NCBI RefSeq assembly: GCF_014838715.1
Contig: NZ_CP061947.1
Location: 1,240,001 to 1,304,000 of the forward strand
Source: Algoriphagus sp. Y33
Lineage (GTDB): Bacteria > Bacteroidota > Bacteroidia > Cytophagales > Cyclobacteriaceae
DNA length: 64,000 bases
Reading direction: 5' to 3'
The translations under genes and the position numbers were made by a program. Positions 9,066 through 18,512 of the stretch are shown here, in pieces. The notes below the pieces were generated by a model. It had not been told where the DNA came from and made no database searches. It was given only the letters and a program-made list of their open reading frames with translations. Position 1 is the stretch's first letter, and every line of letters starts with the position of its first letter.

Positions 9066-10700
9066 TTGAAAAAAATTCTCTGGATTCTGGGGGTGCTGGT
9101 TCTTGTGGGCATAGTATCGATATTTTTAGTAGAAAAGTGGCTGATAAAGACCTTACCTGACCGGCTGAATGCAAATGAGGATAGAGCCTATGATATTCGA
9201 TTTGATAATGTGGATGTGCAGCTGTTTAGGGGCAGTATAGAACTGATGGATATCTCTGTTCATCCTGTGAAAGACAGTATGGCAACTACTATTACAGGGA
9301 CTATGCAATCTGTTAGACTTGGTGAGGTGGATATGCTTAGTTTTATTTTTGGGGATGTTCTCGACATTGGGGAATTGAAGTTTGAAGTCCCAAAATTTGT
9401 TCTGGTAAGGAATGATTCAATCTCCAAAAAACCGGCTGATGTATCCATGGCCTTCCAAGATTTTTTCGGCGACATAGTTTCTCGTGGAGTGATCCATAAT
9501 TTTATCCTTAATGATGGTTCCGGCGAGTTTTTTACGCAATCAGATTCATTGAGAAAATTCGGAAGCTTTGACAGTTTTAATATTTCAGCTGCTGATTTGG
9601 AAACTGATTCTGTACGACTGAATTATGCCATCCCATTCAAACTTGCAAGTATAGAGAGTGGTCTTAAAAATCTTCAAATCAATATAGACGAAGAGCTGAC
9701 TTTTACATTGGGCGAATTGAATTATGATTCCAAAGCTGACTCATTTGATTTTTTTGATTTGAAATTAGCATATGATGATTCCAATCTCGCAGCAGCAAAG
9801 AGAGCACAGTTTCAGAGAGATTATATAGAAATTGATCTGAAACACTTGAAGATCGAGAAAATCAGTGCCCGTAGCAGTATCTATGGCAATTGGTCTGTAG
9901 TTGCCGGTTTGATGACCATTGATAGCCTTGTTCTCCATGATCTGAGAAATAAAAACAAATCCCGCCCTTACGACGAACCGGAGAAGCCAATGTTTGAAGG
10001 AATGGTGGAACTTATTCCTTTTCCTCTGGAGCTGGATACGGTCAGGGTGCTGAATTCTACGATTACTTACTCGCAAATATCTGAAGGAAAATCGCACCCT
10101 GGGAGTCTGAACTTTGAGCAGTTATCGGCGCTCGTTACCCGTGTGGTATCTCTGGATTCCCTGCAGTCCGGCGAAATGATGATTCATGGGGAAGCTGTTC
10201 TGAATGGTTTTGCACCTATGCGTATGGACGTGACTGTACCTTACGGTATGGGAGCCAATGAGGAAACATTCCATTTGGAAGCCAGTGTTGATCCTTTTGC
10301 TCTCCCATCGTTAAATGGTATTTTGGGTGATTTGGTGTCAGTAAATATAAACTCAGGCCGGATGGAAAAGTTGGAAATCACTATGGATGCAAATCCAAAA
10401 TACTCATCGAATTTTATGAAATTCCATTACAGCGATCTTAAGGTTGAGTTGAGGGATGAGGAGGAAAATAAAAAGAAATTGATGTCAACACTTTCCAATA
10501 TTCTAATTTCAAGCAACAATCTCCCTGAAAACAGAAACTACAAAACTGCAACTTTTCAAACGCAGCGAAATAAATATCGCGGTACCTTCAACCTAATTTG
10601 GGAATCCTTAAGAGAAGGGATGCTCGAAATAGCACCCGGGGATCTCATGCAGCTAATATTAAATGAACAAGATCCTGCAGACAAAGGCAGAAAGAGATGA
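9066..10700 (+). CDS. AsmA/DUF748-like membrane-anchored protein
   Basis: 544 residues starting with TTG at 9066. A stop codon lies in frame six bases upstream and the next Met is far inside, so TTG is forced. Residues 5-27 form one membrane segment (ILWILGVLVLVGIVSIFLV) followed by a long extracytoplasmic region of short beta strands (DIRFDNVDVQLFRGSIELMDISV), the texture of AsmA/DUF748 bridge-like proteins that sit in the envelope. Assignment rests on this pattern, not a signature motif. The C-terminus is basic (DKGRKR). Monocistronic. Confidence 0.65.
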   Translation: MKKILWILGVLVLVGIVSIFLVEKWLIKTLPDRLNANEDRAYDIRFDNVDVQLFRGSIELMDISVHPVKDSMATTITGTMQSVRLGEVDMLSFIFGDVLDIGELKFEVPKFVLVRNDSISKKPADVSMAFQDFFGDIVSRGVIHNFILNDGSGEFFTQSDSLRKFGSFDSFNISAADLETDSVRLNYAIPFKLASIESGLKNLQINIDEELTFTLGELNYDSKADSFDFFDLKLAYDDSNLAAAKRAQFQRDYIEIDLKHLKIEKISARSSIYGNWSVVAGLMTIDSLVLHDLRNKNKSRPYDEPEKPMFEGMVELIPFPLELDTVRVLNSTITYSQISEGKSHPGSLNFEQLSALVTRVVSLDSLQSGEMMIHGEAVLNGFAPMRMDVTVPYGMGANEETFHLEASVDPFALPSLNGILGDLVSVNINSGRMEKLEITMDANPKYSSNFMKFHYSDLKVELRDEEENKKKLMSTLSNILISSNNLPENRNYKTATFQTQRNKYRGTFNLIWESLREGMLEIAPGDLMQLILNEQDPADKGRKR

Positions 10701-10833
10701 TTTTCTACCTATTGTGGTAACTATTACTTAGGGTAGGATGGACGATTTTGAAGTATTGAATGGCTGCAATAACTTGTACGCGGTGGTGTAGAATTGCCAA
10801 TTCGTATTTCGTATTGTGGGTTAAAATTGACTA

Positions 10834-10862
10834 TAAAAAAGGCTCCCCATAATTGGAGAGCC
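10834..10862 (-). terminator. Intrinsic terminator of the PRC-barrel gene
   Basis: GGCTCCCC (10841-10848) pairs with GGAGAGCC (10855-10862) with one mismatch. On the reverse strand six U residues follow (A-run 10835-10840). It lies 22 bases behind the PRC-barrel stop. Confidence 0.8.
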
Positions 10863-10884
10863 CTGCAGAATCCGAGCGCCACGC

Positions 10885-11259
10885 CTATTCAATCAACGCT
10901 CTTCTTCTGTCAAATCCATAATAAGTATGTACTTCATTGATGAATCTATGCTGAGGACCTACCGGCCAGGCATCATCATCAAATCCGGGAGCATTTTCCA
11001 GCTTTTCCTTTTCGACATTTACGATGATTATATCACGTTGGTGACCGTGAAAATCAAATGCCTCCCAAGGTAGAGCTAGAAGTTTACTGCCCAGATTTAG
11101 AAATCCTGTGTCAATCGAAAGAACAACATAGGCTACTTCTCCTGTTTCGGTGTCTAGCATGATGTCCTTTATAGTTCCTACTGATTCATCTTTTATTGTC
11201 TTAACCACGCAATTTGCTGTGGTTGAACTACTAATGGGGAAATTATATTGGGTATTCAT
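10885..11259 (-). CDS. PRC-barrel domain protein
   Basis: 124-residue soluble protein. Residues 18-85 match the PRC-barrel fold: CVVKTIKDESVGTIKDIMLDTETGEVAYVVLSID, then GSKLLALPWEAF and a hydrophobic final strand. A charged C-terminal tail carries WPVGPQHRF and DRRRALIE. Stand-alone PRC-barrel proteins of this size are common in Bacteroidota and are often stress-induced; the ligand is unknown. It has its own terminator. Confidence 0.9.
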   Translation of the reverse strand: MNTQYNFPISSSTTANCVVKTIKDESVGTIKDIMLDTETGEVAYVVLSIDTGFLNLGSKLLALPWEAFDFHGHQRDIIIVNVEKEKLENAPGFDDDAWPVGPQHRFINEVHTYYGFDRRRALIE

Positions 11260-11671
11260 GGTGATGTGGGTTTATGTTAGTTTAGATTTTCCGCAATGTC
11301 GCCAACTGCGATATTTTCTAGGTTGCCTGACCCCCTAGAAAGGAGATGATCTGTCGTATAGGACAGGTAGAAGTACACTTTTCACGGGCTTTGGGCAAAT
11401 CCTATATTCCTATATTGGTTTTAATATGAATAGTGACATAAATACGGATAATCAATAATCCATTTCAATTAAGTATAAACGAAGGCTATGCCATTTGCGA
11501 TAAAGTGGCTCTTAGGCTATCTCCGGTATTTTTTTAAGATTTTTTATGTATCCCAAAGGGGCGAATTGGGCAATGATATTCACAAGTAGACTCGAGGAAG
11601 CAACCGCTAATCTTAAGACTTACGTTAGCTTCATGAGCTTAGGGTGTTTACTGTGTTTTAAGGAAGACAGC
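11260..11671. other. Intergenic gap without recognised content
   Basis: About 410 bases between two reverse-strand genes. No open frame, tRNA, riboswitch or strong hairpin was recognised. It should hold the promoter of the PRC-barrel gene. Confidence 0.5.
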
Positions 11672-12304
11672 TTAGGTTGTTGATGAATCGGATCTTTCTT
11701 TTCTCATTTCTTCGGCCAGTTCTCTATCTTGGTGAAAATTGCTTTCTTGTAGATTTTTCACGATGTTTTGATGGTTGACATCGTCTCTATTCTGCGATAG
11801 CTTTTTGCTGCCGTGAACTTCGGTTATCACTATTTCAAAGCCAACTAAAGCTTTGAGCTGCTTTGCGACATAGTTTTCGTTCATAGTCTCCACACGAATG
11901 CGGTTTGGGCGCCCATCTTCATAGCTATTTACCAATTTTTTCAGGTGATCTAGAAGTTCTTCTCCTTCGATAAGTCTAATTTTTCCGTAAACATGGACAG
12001 CCATATAATTCCAAGTAGGTACATTTTCATGATTGTACCAAGATGATGAAATGTAGGCATGAGGTCCTTGGAAAATAACCAGTACTTCCTTATTCTCCTG
12101 GAGATTTCTCCATTGGGGATTTGCCTTTGCGATATGACCGGAAAGGACCGTATTGCCATTCTTATTTTCATCCAGAACAAGCGGCAAATGAGTAGCCCAT
12201 GGACTGTTGTCAATTTGAGTAACCAGTGTTGCAAAAGCATTTTTTTGAATAAAAGTACCTAGCTCAGCATCGTCTTTCCAGCGATTCAGTGGGTGTATAT
12301 ACAT
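11672..12304 (-). CDS. PaiB-like FMN-binding protein
   Basis: 210 residues, the length of the PaiB / FMN-binding negative regulator family. Blocks typical of the family are visible: MYIHPLNRW at the N-terminus, FATLVTQ, ATHLPLVLD, LSGHIAKANPQW, FQGPHAYISSSWY and VPTWNYMAVHVYGK. The fold is a split barrel binding flavin. Bacillus PaiB affects sporulation and protease genes, but in Bacteroidota the role is unproven and a flavin oxidoreductase is equally possible. It is divergent from the Pif1-like helicase gene. Confidence 0.92.
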   Translation of the reverse strand: MYIHPLNRWKDDAELGTFIQKNAFATLVTQIDNSPWATHLPLVLDENKNGNTVLSGHIAKANPQWRNLQENKEVLVIFQGPHAYISSSWYNHENVPTWNYMAVHVYGKIRLIEGEELLDHLKKLVNSYEDGRPNRIRVETMNENYVAKQLKALVGFEIVITEVHGSKKLSQNRDDVNHQNIVKNLQESNFHQDRELAEEMRKERSDSSTT

Positions 12305-12414
12305 GCGGATTAGTTTGAGATTATGGATTTAATAAGCGAAATTAGAAACAGGAAGAGAAAGTGAAAGACTCTAAATTCGATTTTATTCATTTTTAAAAAT
12401 AGTAGTTTCGCCGA

Positions 12415-14670
12415 ATGGAAAATCAAAGTACTGATAAATTAGAGTTGGCTGCCAAGTTCGTCAACAACACAGGAGCACCGATTTTTTTGACCGGAAAGGC
12501 AGGAACAGGCAAGACCACTTTTCTGAGAAATCTAGCTTTGCAAACACACAAAAATCATGTAATAGTAGCACCCACCGGCATTGCCGCCCTGAACGCAGGT
12601 GGAGTTACTATCCATTCCCAGTTTTTGTTTCCGCTTGGGTTTTTCCTCCCTGTAAATGAGCCTGAAGGTAATTTCTCGGATCAATACGGTTGTTTTACCC
12701 AGCATACACTGATCCGAAAGCATCCTTTGAATGCGCTCCGAAAAAATGTGCTGAAATCCATAGAATTACTCGTGATAGACGAAGTCAGTATGCTTCGGGC
12801 AGATGTGTTGGATGCGATTGATTACAGATTGAGAAGTGTTAAGCGAAACTATACGACATCGTTTGGTGGAGTGCAGGTATTGATGATTGGGGATCTTTTC
12901 CAGCTTCCCCCTATTGTTCGTGATAATGAATGGCAGGTGCTAAGCAAGTTTTACCCAAGCATGCACTTCTTTGAAGCTAGGGTGCTGCAAGAATCCGGGT
13001 TGGTTTATCTGGAGCTGGACAAGATTTTTAGGCAACAGGATGATGATTTTATCCAAGTACTCAATCATTTGAGGGAAAATACCGTGACGCAGGAGGATAT
13101 CACCTTATTGAATAAGCATTACAGAACGCAGGAGGAGATCTCAGAAATTAAAGACTGCATCACGATCACTACCCATAACTACAAGGCTGATCAAATCAAT
13201 CGTGAAAGATTGATGGCGTTGAAAGGAGAATCGAAGTTTTATGAGGCTTATATAGAAGGTGATTTCTCCGAGAATATTTACCCACTTCCCAAATCCCTCG
13301 AACTTCGTGTGGGTGCCCAGGTGATGTTTATCAAAAATGACTCTTCCGGGAACCAAGACTACTTCAATGGTAAACTGGCGACTGTGGAGGAACTGCAGGA
13401 CGATACGATCAAGGTATTGTTGGAAGGGAAGAAATTCGTATATCAGCTGAGAAAGGAAATTTGGGAAAATAAAAAGTACGTCATCAATCCGGATACCAAG
13501 GAATTGGAAGAGGAGGTGATAGGGACATTTAGTCAGTATCCCATCAAAACGGCCTGGGCAGTGACGGTGCATAAAAGCCAGGGATTGACTTTTGACCAGG
13601 CGATAATAGATGTGGGCAACGCATTTGCGCCCGGACAAGTTTACGTAGCCTTGAGCCGATTGAGAAGCCTGGGAGGATTGGTGCTGAGAACTAGAATTCA
13701 AAACAATGCACTGCAATCAGACTCACAGGTTCAGACTTTTGTGGAAGGAGCCAAAAAGAATTCCCAACTTGATGAGCTTTTAGGGACATATCAGCAGCGG
13801 TATCTTTCACTTTTGTCCGGTGATACGTTCGATTTGTCCGGTTTGCTTCAGGAAATCAACAGTTTTCAGCGAAAGAATGACAGTTCTCTGGAATTTGAAG
13901 ATCCCGAGATGCAAAAGGCTGTAGGTGAAATCGCTTCCCTGATTAGAAATGAAGTGGGAACAGCCGGCAAGTTCAGCAATCAACTTCGCTTTCTGTTGCA
14001 ACAGAATGAAAAAGAGAAATTGATGGAGCGGCTGGACAAAGGAGCTGCCTATTTCAAAAATTTTTTGAAAGATGCTTTGGAGAAAATACTGATTCATCGT
14101 GCAGAGGTCGAGCGATTTTCCAGAACCAAAACCTATGCAAATGGTTTGGAAGAACTTGAAGTCAGTTTGCTTAGGAAGTATGGAGAAATCAGCAAAGTAA
14201 GCCGCTTGATTTTATCTATTTTGGAAGGGAGCATTCCCGGCAAAATGAACGATTTGGAGCAGGACAAAATCAATCTCCGCCTTCGATTGGCTGAGGCAGC
14301 CAAACAAACTGCAGCTGATAATCCGAAATTTGCCAGCAACAAAACCGGAAGAAAAAAGGCTGGCAAAGCAAATCTGAAAAGAAAAGTAGGAGAGACCTAC
14401 GAGATCACTTTCGGGATGATCGATGAAGGCAAAAGCATTGGGGATATTGTAGTAGCACGGGGATTGGCGGAGTCTACTATCAAAGGCCATCTGGCCAAAG
14501 GAATCAAAGAAGGCAGGGTGGAATTAGAAGACTGCCTACCAATCGAGGTTATTTCCGAGATTAATTCTCAGATCGAAAACATCAAGAATCTTCAAGCTCT
14601 TAGGATTCATTTTGATGGCAAGTACGATTATAATACCATCAAAATGGTAGTGGCAGGAAGGCAGGATTAA
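12415..14670 (+). CDS. Pif1-like ATP-dependent DNA helicase with C-terminal helix-turn-helix region
   Basis: 751 residues. Walker A GKAGTGKTT at 27-35, VIVAPTGIAALNAGGVTIHS, Walker B LLVIDEVSMLRAD, GDLFQLPP and the late motif TAWAVTVHKSQGLTFDQAIID define a superfamily-1 Pif1/RecD-like helicase. The last 250 residues add a helical linker, a Lys/Arg-rich stretch near GRKKAGKANLKRKVG and a helicase-C helix-turn-helix type segment (IGDIVVARGLAESTIKGHLAKG), probably for DNA binding. A role at stalled forks or structured DNA is inferred from the family. A near-consensus -7 box TAGTTTCG (12403-12410) precedes the start by four bases. Confidence 0.92.
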   Translation: MENQSTDKLELAAKFVNNTGAPIFLTGKAGTGKTTFLRNLALQTHKNHVIVAPTGIAALNAGGVTIHSQFLFPLGFFLPVNEPEGNFSDQYGCFTQHTLIRKHPLNALRKNVLKSIELLVIDEVSMLRADVLDAIDYRLRSVKRNYTTSFGGVQVLMIGDLFQLPPIVRDNEWQVLSKFYPSMHFFEARVLQESGLVYLELDKIFRQQDDDFIQVLNHLRENTVTQEDITLLNKHYRTQEEISEIKDCITITTHNYKADQINRERLMALKGESKFYEAYIEGDFSENIYPLPKSLELRVGAQVMFIKNDSSGNQDYFNGKLATVEELQDDTIKVLLEGKKFVYQLRKEIWENKKYVINPDTKELEEEVIGTFSQYPIKTAWAVTVHKSQGLTFDQAIIDVGNAFAPGQVYVALSRLRSLGGLVLRTRIQNNALQSDSQVQTFVEGAKKNSQLDELLGTYQQRYLSLLSGDTFDLSGLLQEINSFQRKNDSSLEFEDPEMQKAVGEIASLIRNEVGTAGKFSNQLRFLLQQNEKEKLMERLDKGAAYFKNFLKDALEKILIHRAEVERFSRTKTYANGLEELEVSLLRKYGEISKVSRLILSILEGSIPGKMNDLEQDKINLRLRLAEAAKQTAADNPKFASNKTGRKKAGKANLKRKVGETYEITFGMIDEGKSIGDIVVARGLAESTIKGHLAKGIKEGRVELEDCLPIEVISEINSQIENIKNLQALRIHFDGKYDYNTIKMVVAGRQD

Positions 14671-14700
14671 TAAAAGAGAGACTGTTTAGCCTCTCTTTTA
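14671..14700. terminator. Bidirectional terminator
   Basis: Perfect 10-bp stem TAAAAGAGAG (14671-14680) / CTCTCTTTTA (14691-14700). It stands between the convergent helicase and carboxylesterase genes, one base after the helicase stop. Confidence 0.75.
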
Positions 14701-14721
14701 AATGAATTCGGTTGATTGGTA

Positions 14722-16365
14722 TTAGTTGATATTTCCGTACGATCTGTCGTGAAAGTTGTATCTGGTATCATCGATAGCTTTGATCAGTTTGCTTTCTGTA
14801 TCAATCACCATCACAGGCGGGGTAATATCTACCCCTTCCACAATCTTCCATTCAGGGAGATCATCTCCGTTTGGATTTCCTGTTTTGATGAAATTGGCAA
14901 AGTAATTCATAAAGATTTTTGATACTTTATAGTCATCAGCAGTCCAGTCAAAAACATCTACTAAAGGCAGATTTCCCATGGCATATTCTATTTCACAGGC
15001 ATGTGGAGCACCGATTGGCTCTGGTGCTTTTGGTCCGCCTTCTATGGTGCCACCTGCCAGTCCTGCAGTTAGATTGGTGTCTTTTAGAGGTGGACGAAGT
15101 TTACTGTACAAGTATCGGTAAATAGGCTGATCAGAGTTTTTGGCATGCAGGTCCATCCACTTCCAAGTAGAATATGCTATGAATCTGTCAGAGGCTAAAT
15201 CAGTCGCCGACCGCTCTACTTCTTTTGCGTCAGCATGCGGATGGAGACTTAAAACTTCATCATAATCATTCGGATAAACTTCTTTCCCTTTGGAGATAAA
15301 TGCTTCAGGAGTGTAAGGATGCCCTTGCATAAATGCCATGCCCGGAATTTCGGCTGAATTCCAGCCTGCCAGTAGCGGCACCATTGCCTGTTCTTTAGCC
15401 TCGAAAATCTCCGGGATCGTTTTTGGAAGGAAATAACCATCTAAAACTACGGGAAATCCAAAGCGTTTGGATTCATTGTAGATCTCATAAATATCCTTTG
15501 TAGGCAGTGCTCTCAATTCTTTGATAGAATTATAACCGGCGTTGGAAGCGAATTCTGCACCTTGTTTTTCAGCTTCCGCCAGAGGTGTAGGAGCCAAAGT
15601 CGGATTTATCCCGGCGCCGCTTTCACCGATTGCTCCTGCAATTAGACCCTTCGAAAGGGGAGAAGCCATTTGATAACTGACTGATATGGAACCTGCAGAT
15701 TCACCCGCAATAGTGACTTTCGTTGGATCTCCACCGAATGCCGCAATATTCTCTTTAACCCATTTCAAAGAAGCAGTTTGATCCATCAGGCCATAATTTC
15801 CCGATGCTTTGTAAGAAGTTTCGGCGCTTAAGTCAGGATGGGCTAGAAAACCAAATATATTTAATCTGTAATTTACCGTGACGACCACAATGCCTTTTTG
15901 AGCCATAGCTTCTCCGTTATATCGTGGTTCCGAACCATCACCTGCCACAAAACCTCCTCCATAAAAATATACCAAAACGGGCAAGTCCTTAGTGTTTCGG
16001 TTCGCAGGGGTCCACACATTTAAGTAAAGGCAATCCTCGCTAACTCCGTCAGATTTAAAGTCCATATCTCCGAAAACAGGAGCTTGTACAGCTCTGGGAC
16101 CAAATTTTTTGGTTTCTTTCACTCCAGACCAATTATCCAAATCTTGGGGCGCTTTCCAGCGAAGCTCGCCTACAGGAGGTTTTGCAAATGGAATCCCAAA
16201 GTATTTTTGTATACCTGTTTTGACATCATATGACCCTGCGATCACTCCATTTTGGATTTTTGTCTGCACTTCAATTGAATTGTTGTTTTGGGCTTTAAGA
16301 GATGCTGATATTCCAAGTAGAAGTATCAGAGCAGAAATCCGGACTGATTGTAAGATAGGTTGCAT
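14722..16365 (-). CDS. Secreted type-B carboxylesterase/lipase
   Basis: 547 residues with a signal peptide (SALILLLGISASLKAQ). Carboxylesterase landmarks occur in order: GIPFAKPPVGELRW, SEDCLYLNVWTP, FYGGGFVAG (oxyanion hole), the nucleophile elbow GESAGS with S223, and APHACEIEYAMGN with the catalytic His. The acidic member lies between the last two. Substrates of secreted Bacteroidota members are often acetylated or aromatic plant esters, but none is shown here. It is divergent from a Nudix-type regulator, with a palindrome between them, so it is the obvious target of that regulator. Confidence 0.93.
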   Translation of the reverse strand: MQPILQSVRISALILLLGISASLKAQNNNSIEVQTKIQNGVIAGSYDVKTGIQKYFGIPFAKPPVGELRWKAPQDLDNWSGVKETKKFGPRAVQAPVFGDMDFKSDGVSEDCLYLNVWTPANRNTKDLPVLVYFYGGGFVAGDGSEPRYNGEAMAQKGIVVVTVNYRLNIFGFLAHPDLSAETSYKASGNYGLMDQTASLKWVKENIAAFGGDPTKVTIAGESAGSISVSYQMASPLSKGLIAGAIGESGAGINPTLAPTPLAEAEKQGAEFASNAGYNSIKELRALPTKDIYEIYNESKRFGFPVVLDGYFLPKTIPEIFEAKEQAMVPLLAGWNSAEIPGMAFMQGHPYTPEAFISKGKEVYPNDYDEVLSLHPHADAKEVERSATDLASDRFIAYSTWKWMDLHAKNSDQPIYRYLYSKLRPPLKDTNLTAGLAGGTIEGGPKAPEPIGAPHACEIEYAMGNLPLVDVFDWTADDYKVSKIFMNYFANFIKTGNPNGDDLPEWKIVEGVDITPPVMVIDTESKLIKAIDDTRYNFHDRSYGNIN

Positions 16366-16378
16366 GGGCTTTAATTAA

Positions 16379-16395
16379 TGTTTCTACAGGAAACA
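16379..16395. promoter_or_regulatory. Candidate operator between esterase and Nudix regulator
   Basis: Perfect inverted repeat TGTTTC-TACAG-GAAACA, two 6-bp arms with a 5-bp spacer. It lies 14 bp before the esterase start and 61 bp before the regulator start, a fitting place for a self-regulating divergent repressor. Confidence 0.5.
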
Positions 16396-16444
16396 ATAGT
16401 AAATGCTTATTTTTGAAAATCCTATTTCTTATACCAGTATTTCA

Positions 16445-16452
16445 TAGTTTTG
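16445..16452 (+). promoter_or_regulatory. -7 promoter box of the Nudix-type regulator
   Basis: TAGTTTTG matches TAnnTTTG exactly and ends three bases before the ATG at 16456, the same spacing as at guaA. It covers the in-frame TTG at 16450, which argues for the ATG. Confidence 0.5.
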
Positions 16453-16455
16453 CAC

Positions 16456-17166
16456 ATGCATTTAGCACACGAAGAATACCTGCCACATATTTCTTATGAC
16501 TCTGTTATTTTTGGTTTTTCAGGGGAAAAACTCAAAATTTTGGTACTTGAATATCATAGTACTAGTAGTAAACAGACTTTTGCCCTGCCTGGAGGGTTTG
16601 TGCGTATGGACGAACCTTTAGATGCAGCAGTGAAGCGTGGGCTTTCTGAGCGAACAGGGTTGGAGGAAATCTATTTGGAACAATTTCACACCTTTGGCTC
16701 AATGGAGCGCTTTGACCCTGCGTTGATGAGGAATATTCTGGAAGCGCAGGGACACTACTTCGAGAATCATTGGCTGCTTGGTAGATTTGTTACAGTCGGC
16801 TATTATGCGTTGATTAATTACGAAAATGTGGTGCCAAAGCCTGATGAATTGTCAGATTCTATAGGATGGTATGACTTCGATCAGCTGCCAAAGCTGATGA
16901 TGGATCATGACGAGATAGTAAAGAAAGCACTCGAACACCTGCGTAACCACTTGGATCAAAAACTACTAAGTTTCAATCTGCTTCCCGAGCGCTTTACCAT
17001 GAAAGAGCTGAAGCAAGTGTATGATGCTATACTGGGTGAAACTCAAAACCGTGCAAATTTTCAGCGTAAAATGCTTAGTCTTAATATATTGGAAAGGCAT
17101 GAGAAGCTATATTCCGGAGGTTCTCACAAAGCACCTTATCTCTATAGTTTCAAAGAAAGGAAGTGA
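16456..17166 (+). CDS. NrtR-type transcriptional regulator with degenerate Nudix domain
   Basis: About 236 residues. Residues 10-140 form a Nudix fold (FALPGGFVRMDEPLDAAVKRGL); the last 90 form a winged-helix domain (FTMKELKQVYDAIL, NRANFQRKMLSLNIL). The Nudix box should read G-x5-E-x7-REUxEExGU, but here the REUxEE part reads RGLSER, so two metal-binding acids are missing and hydrolase activity is unlikely. That is the state of NrtR/AraR-like regulators, which sense ADP-ribose or sugars with a dead Nudix domain. The gene is divergent from the carboxylesterase. The effector is unknown. Confidence 0.85.
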   Translation: MHLAHEEYLPHISYDSVIFGFSGEKLKILVLEYHSTSSKQTFALPGGFVRMDEPLDAAVKRGLSERTGLEEIYLEQFHTFGSMERFDPALMRNILEAQGHYFENHWLLGRFVTVGYYALINYENVVPKPDELSDSIGWYDFDQLPKLMMDHDEIVKKALEHLRNHLDQKLLSFNLLPERFTMKELKQVYDAILGETQNRANFQRKMLSLNILERHEKLYSGGSHKAPYLYSFKERK

Positions 17167-17188
17167 GATTGTAGGTTTTTACTTATTG

Positions 17189-17755
17189 TCAACCGATCTT
17201 AATGGCATATTTGCCCAGTAAGCCGGGTAGTCCATCCAGATCAAACCGGGCTCCTTTGACTCTATTTCTCTCTGGGTCTATTGAATAGTGGAGGGTGTCT
17301 CTGAAATCTACTTTCTCCACTACAGTCTGATCAAATGTGGCACCGGTGAGATCCGAACCCTGAAAATCGGAAGCGGTCAAATCAGCTTGGGTAAAGTCAG
17401 CTTCTGTAAGTCTACAATCTAAAAACTTTGATTTTTTGATCTTCAAATTGTAAAAGCTTGAGTAGTCTAGTTGGCAATTTTGAAAGATAAATTCCAACAG
17501 AAATGGGTTGCTGGCGTGAAAATGAACGCCCAACATCTTGCACTGCTCAAAACGAACTTGCTGAAATGACACATCGGGAACCTTCACGTTACTCATGTCA
17601 CATCGCTTAAATATGCAGTTTTCAAAATTGATTCCTCTTAAATCCAAGGTTGAAAAATTGCACTGATCAAAGGTACAGTATTCATATTCTGCGACAGTCA
17701 ATGGTAACTCTGTGTAGTCTAAGTCTTTATAGGTTTGTTCTGAGAAGAAGGGCAT
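17189..17755 (-). CDS. Qnr-like pentapeptide-repeat protein
   Basis: 188 residues built of A(D/N)LxF-type pentapeptides, for example CTFDQCNFSTLDLRGINFEN, CIFKRCDMSNV and ADFTQADLTASDFQGSDLTG. The repeat run is broken near residues 80-95 (HASNPFLLEF), the kind of loop Qnr proteins have. Such proteins fold as right-handed beta-helices that mimic DNA and, in Qnr/MfpA, protect gyrase. At 188 residues it is shorter than plasmid Qnr proteins (about 215). Quinolone protection is possible but not shown. Convergent with the Nudix-regulator gene. Confidence 0.88.
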   Translation of the reverse strand: MPFFSEQTYKDLDYTELPLTVAEYEYCTFDQCNFSTLDLRGINFENCIFKRCDMSNVKVPDVSFQQVRFEQCKMLGVHFHASNPFLLEFIFQNCQLDYSSFYNLKIKKSKFLDCRLTEADFTQADLTASDFQGSDLTGATFDQTVVEKVDFRDTLHYSIDPERNRVKGARFDLDGLPGLLGKYAIKIG

Positions 17756-18155
17756 ATTTAGGAATTTTGTAATTGAGTCAGAACTTCAAAAGTAGAATCA
17801 TTTTTATAAAAACCACACTCAGATTTCTCGGTGAAAGGTTTTTTGCGAAAAATGATTATTAATGTTCTAAAATAATTAATGATGTTTTATTCATAACTTG
17901 TTGGCTTGTTTTATAAGACTCACATTTTTTTGCATTATTTACAACTTTGAATTATTCAATTACTATCTATTGATTTTCTTGAAAACATATAAAAATACCG
18001 CATCGGTAATGCACTATCCATGCGTACGTATTAATACCTAATTTTCAGTTTAGATTAGTACCTTAACCTATAATTATCTATATTTAAATACTTCATAAGC
18101 AATGATAGCGTATTGGTTTTAAGCGGTTTTTGATTTAGAAGTACAGTTTTAAGAT
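17756..18155. other. A/T-rich intergenic gap
   Basis: About 400 strongly A/T-rich bases between two reverse-strand genes, with no open frame of note, no clear repeat and no RNA gene recognised. It marks the left border of the accessory surface module. Confidence 0.5.
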
Positions 18156-18446
18156 CTATGGTCTCACCTCTTTAAAACCCAGGTAGGAATGTAGAATTGT
18201 AGTTCCGGTATTGGCGTTTTTGTAGATGTGCGCATAGACAAATGCATTAAGGAAAAATTCTTTTTTCCAAGTTTCAAATATAGGTTCACTGCCTTTGTAT
18301 GAAATCAGTGATCTGTCATAGATTAGTGGAGACCCCATCCATTCAGTGTCGGGTATTTCCAGTAAGGGCTTATTGGGAGCCCATGTTTGTAGTTCTTCTA
18401 AGATAAAGTTTTTTAGAGACTCATAGAATTGTTTGGTGTCGGCCAT
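18156..18446 (-). CDS. Hypothetical protein of 96 residues
   Basis: Not recognised. Soluble, no signal peptide, with an amphipathic helical N-terminal third (FYESLKNFILEELQTWAP) and an aromatic-rich C-terminal half (FFLNAFVYAHIYKNANTG). It is divergent from the first tail-collar gene across a 66-bp gap, so it may share control with the surface module. Codon-like third-position behaviour was not computed. Confidence 0.55.
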   Translation of the reverse strand: MADTKQFYESLKNFILEELQTWAPNKPLLEIPDTEWMGSPLIYDRSLISYKGSEPIFETWKKEFFLNAFVYAHIYKNANTGTTILHSYLGFKEVRP

Positions 18447-18512
18447 GCTTCAAAGGATTTAAGAAAAAGTAATTGTTCAAATTAAATTTTTAACCATAAA
18501 ACACAAAATTAA

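Noticed and set aside
11337..11351. AGAAAGGAGATGATC, close to the complement of a 16S rRNA 3' end
   Set aside because: Only 15 bases with a mismatch and no rRNA sequence around it; treated as chance.
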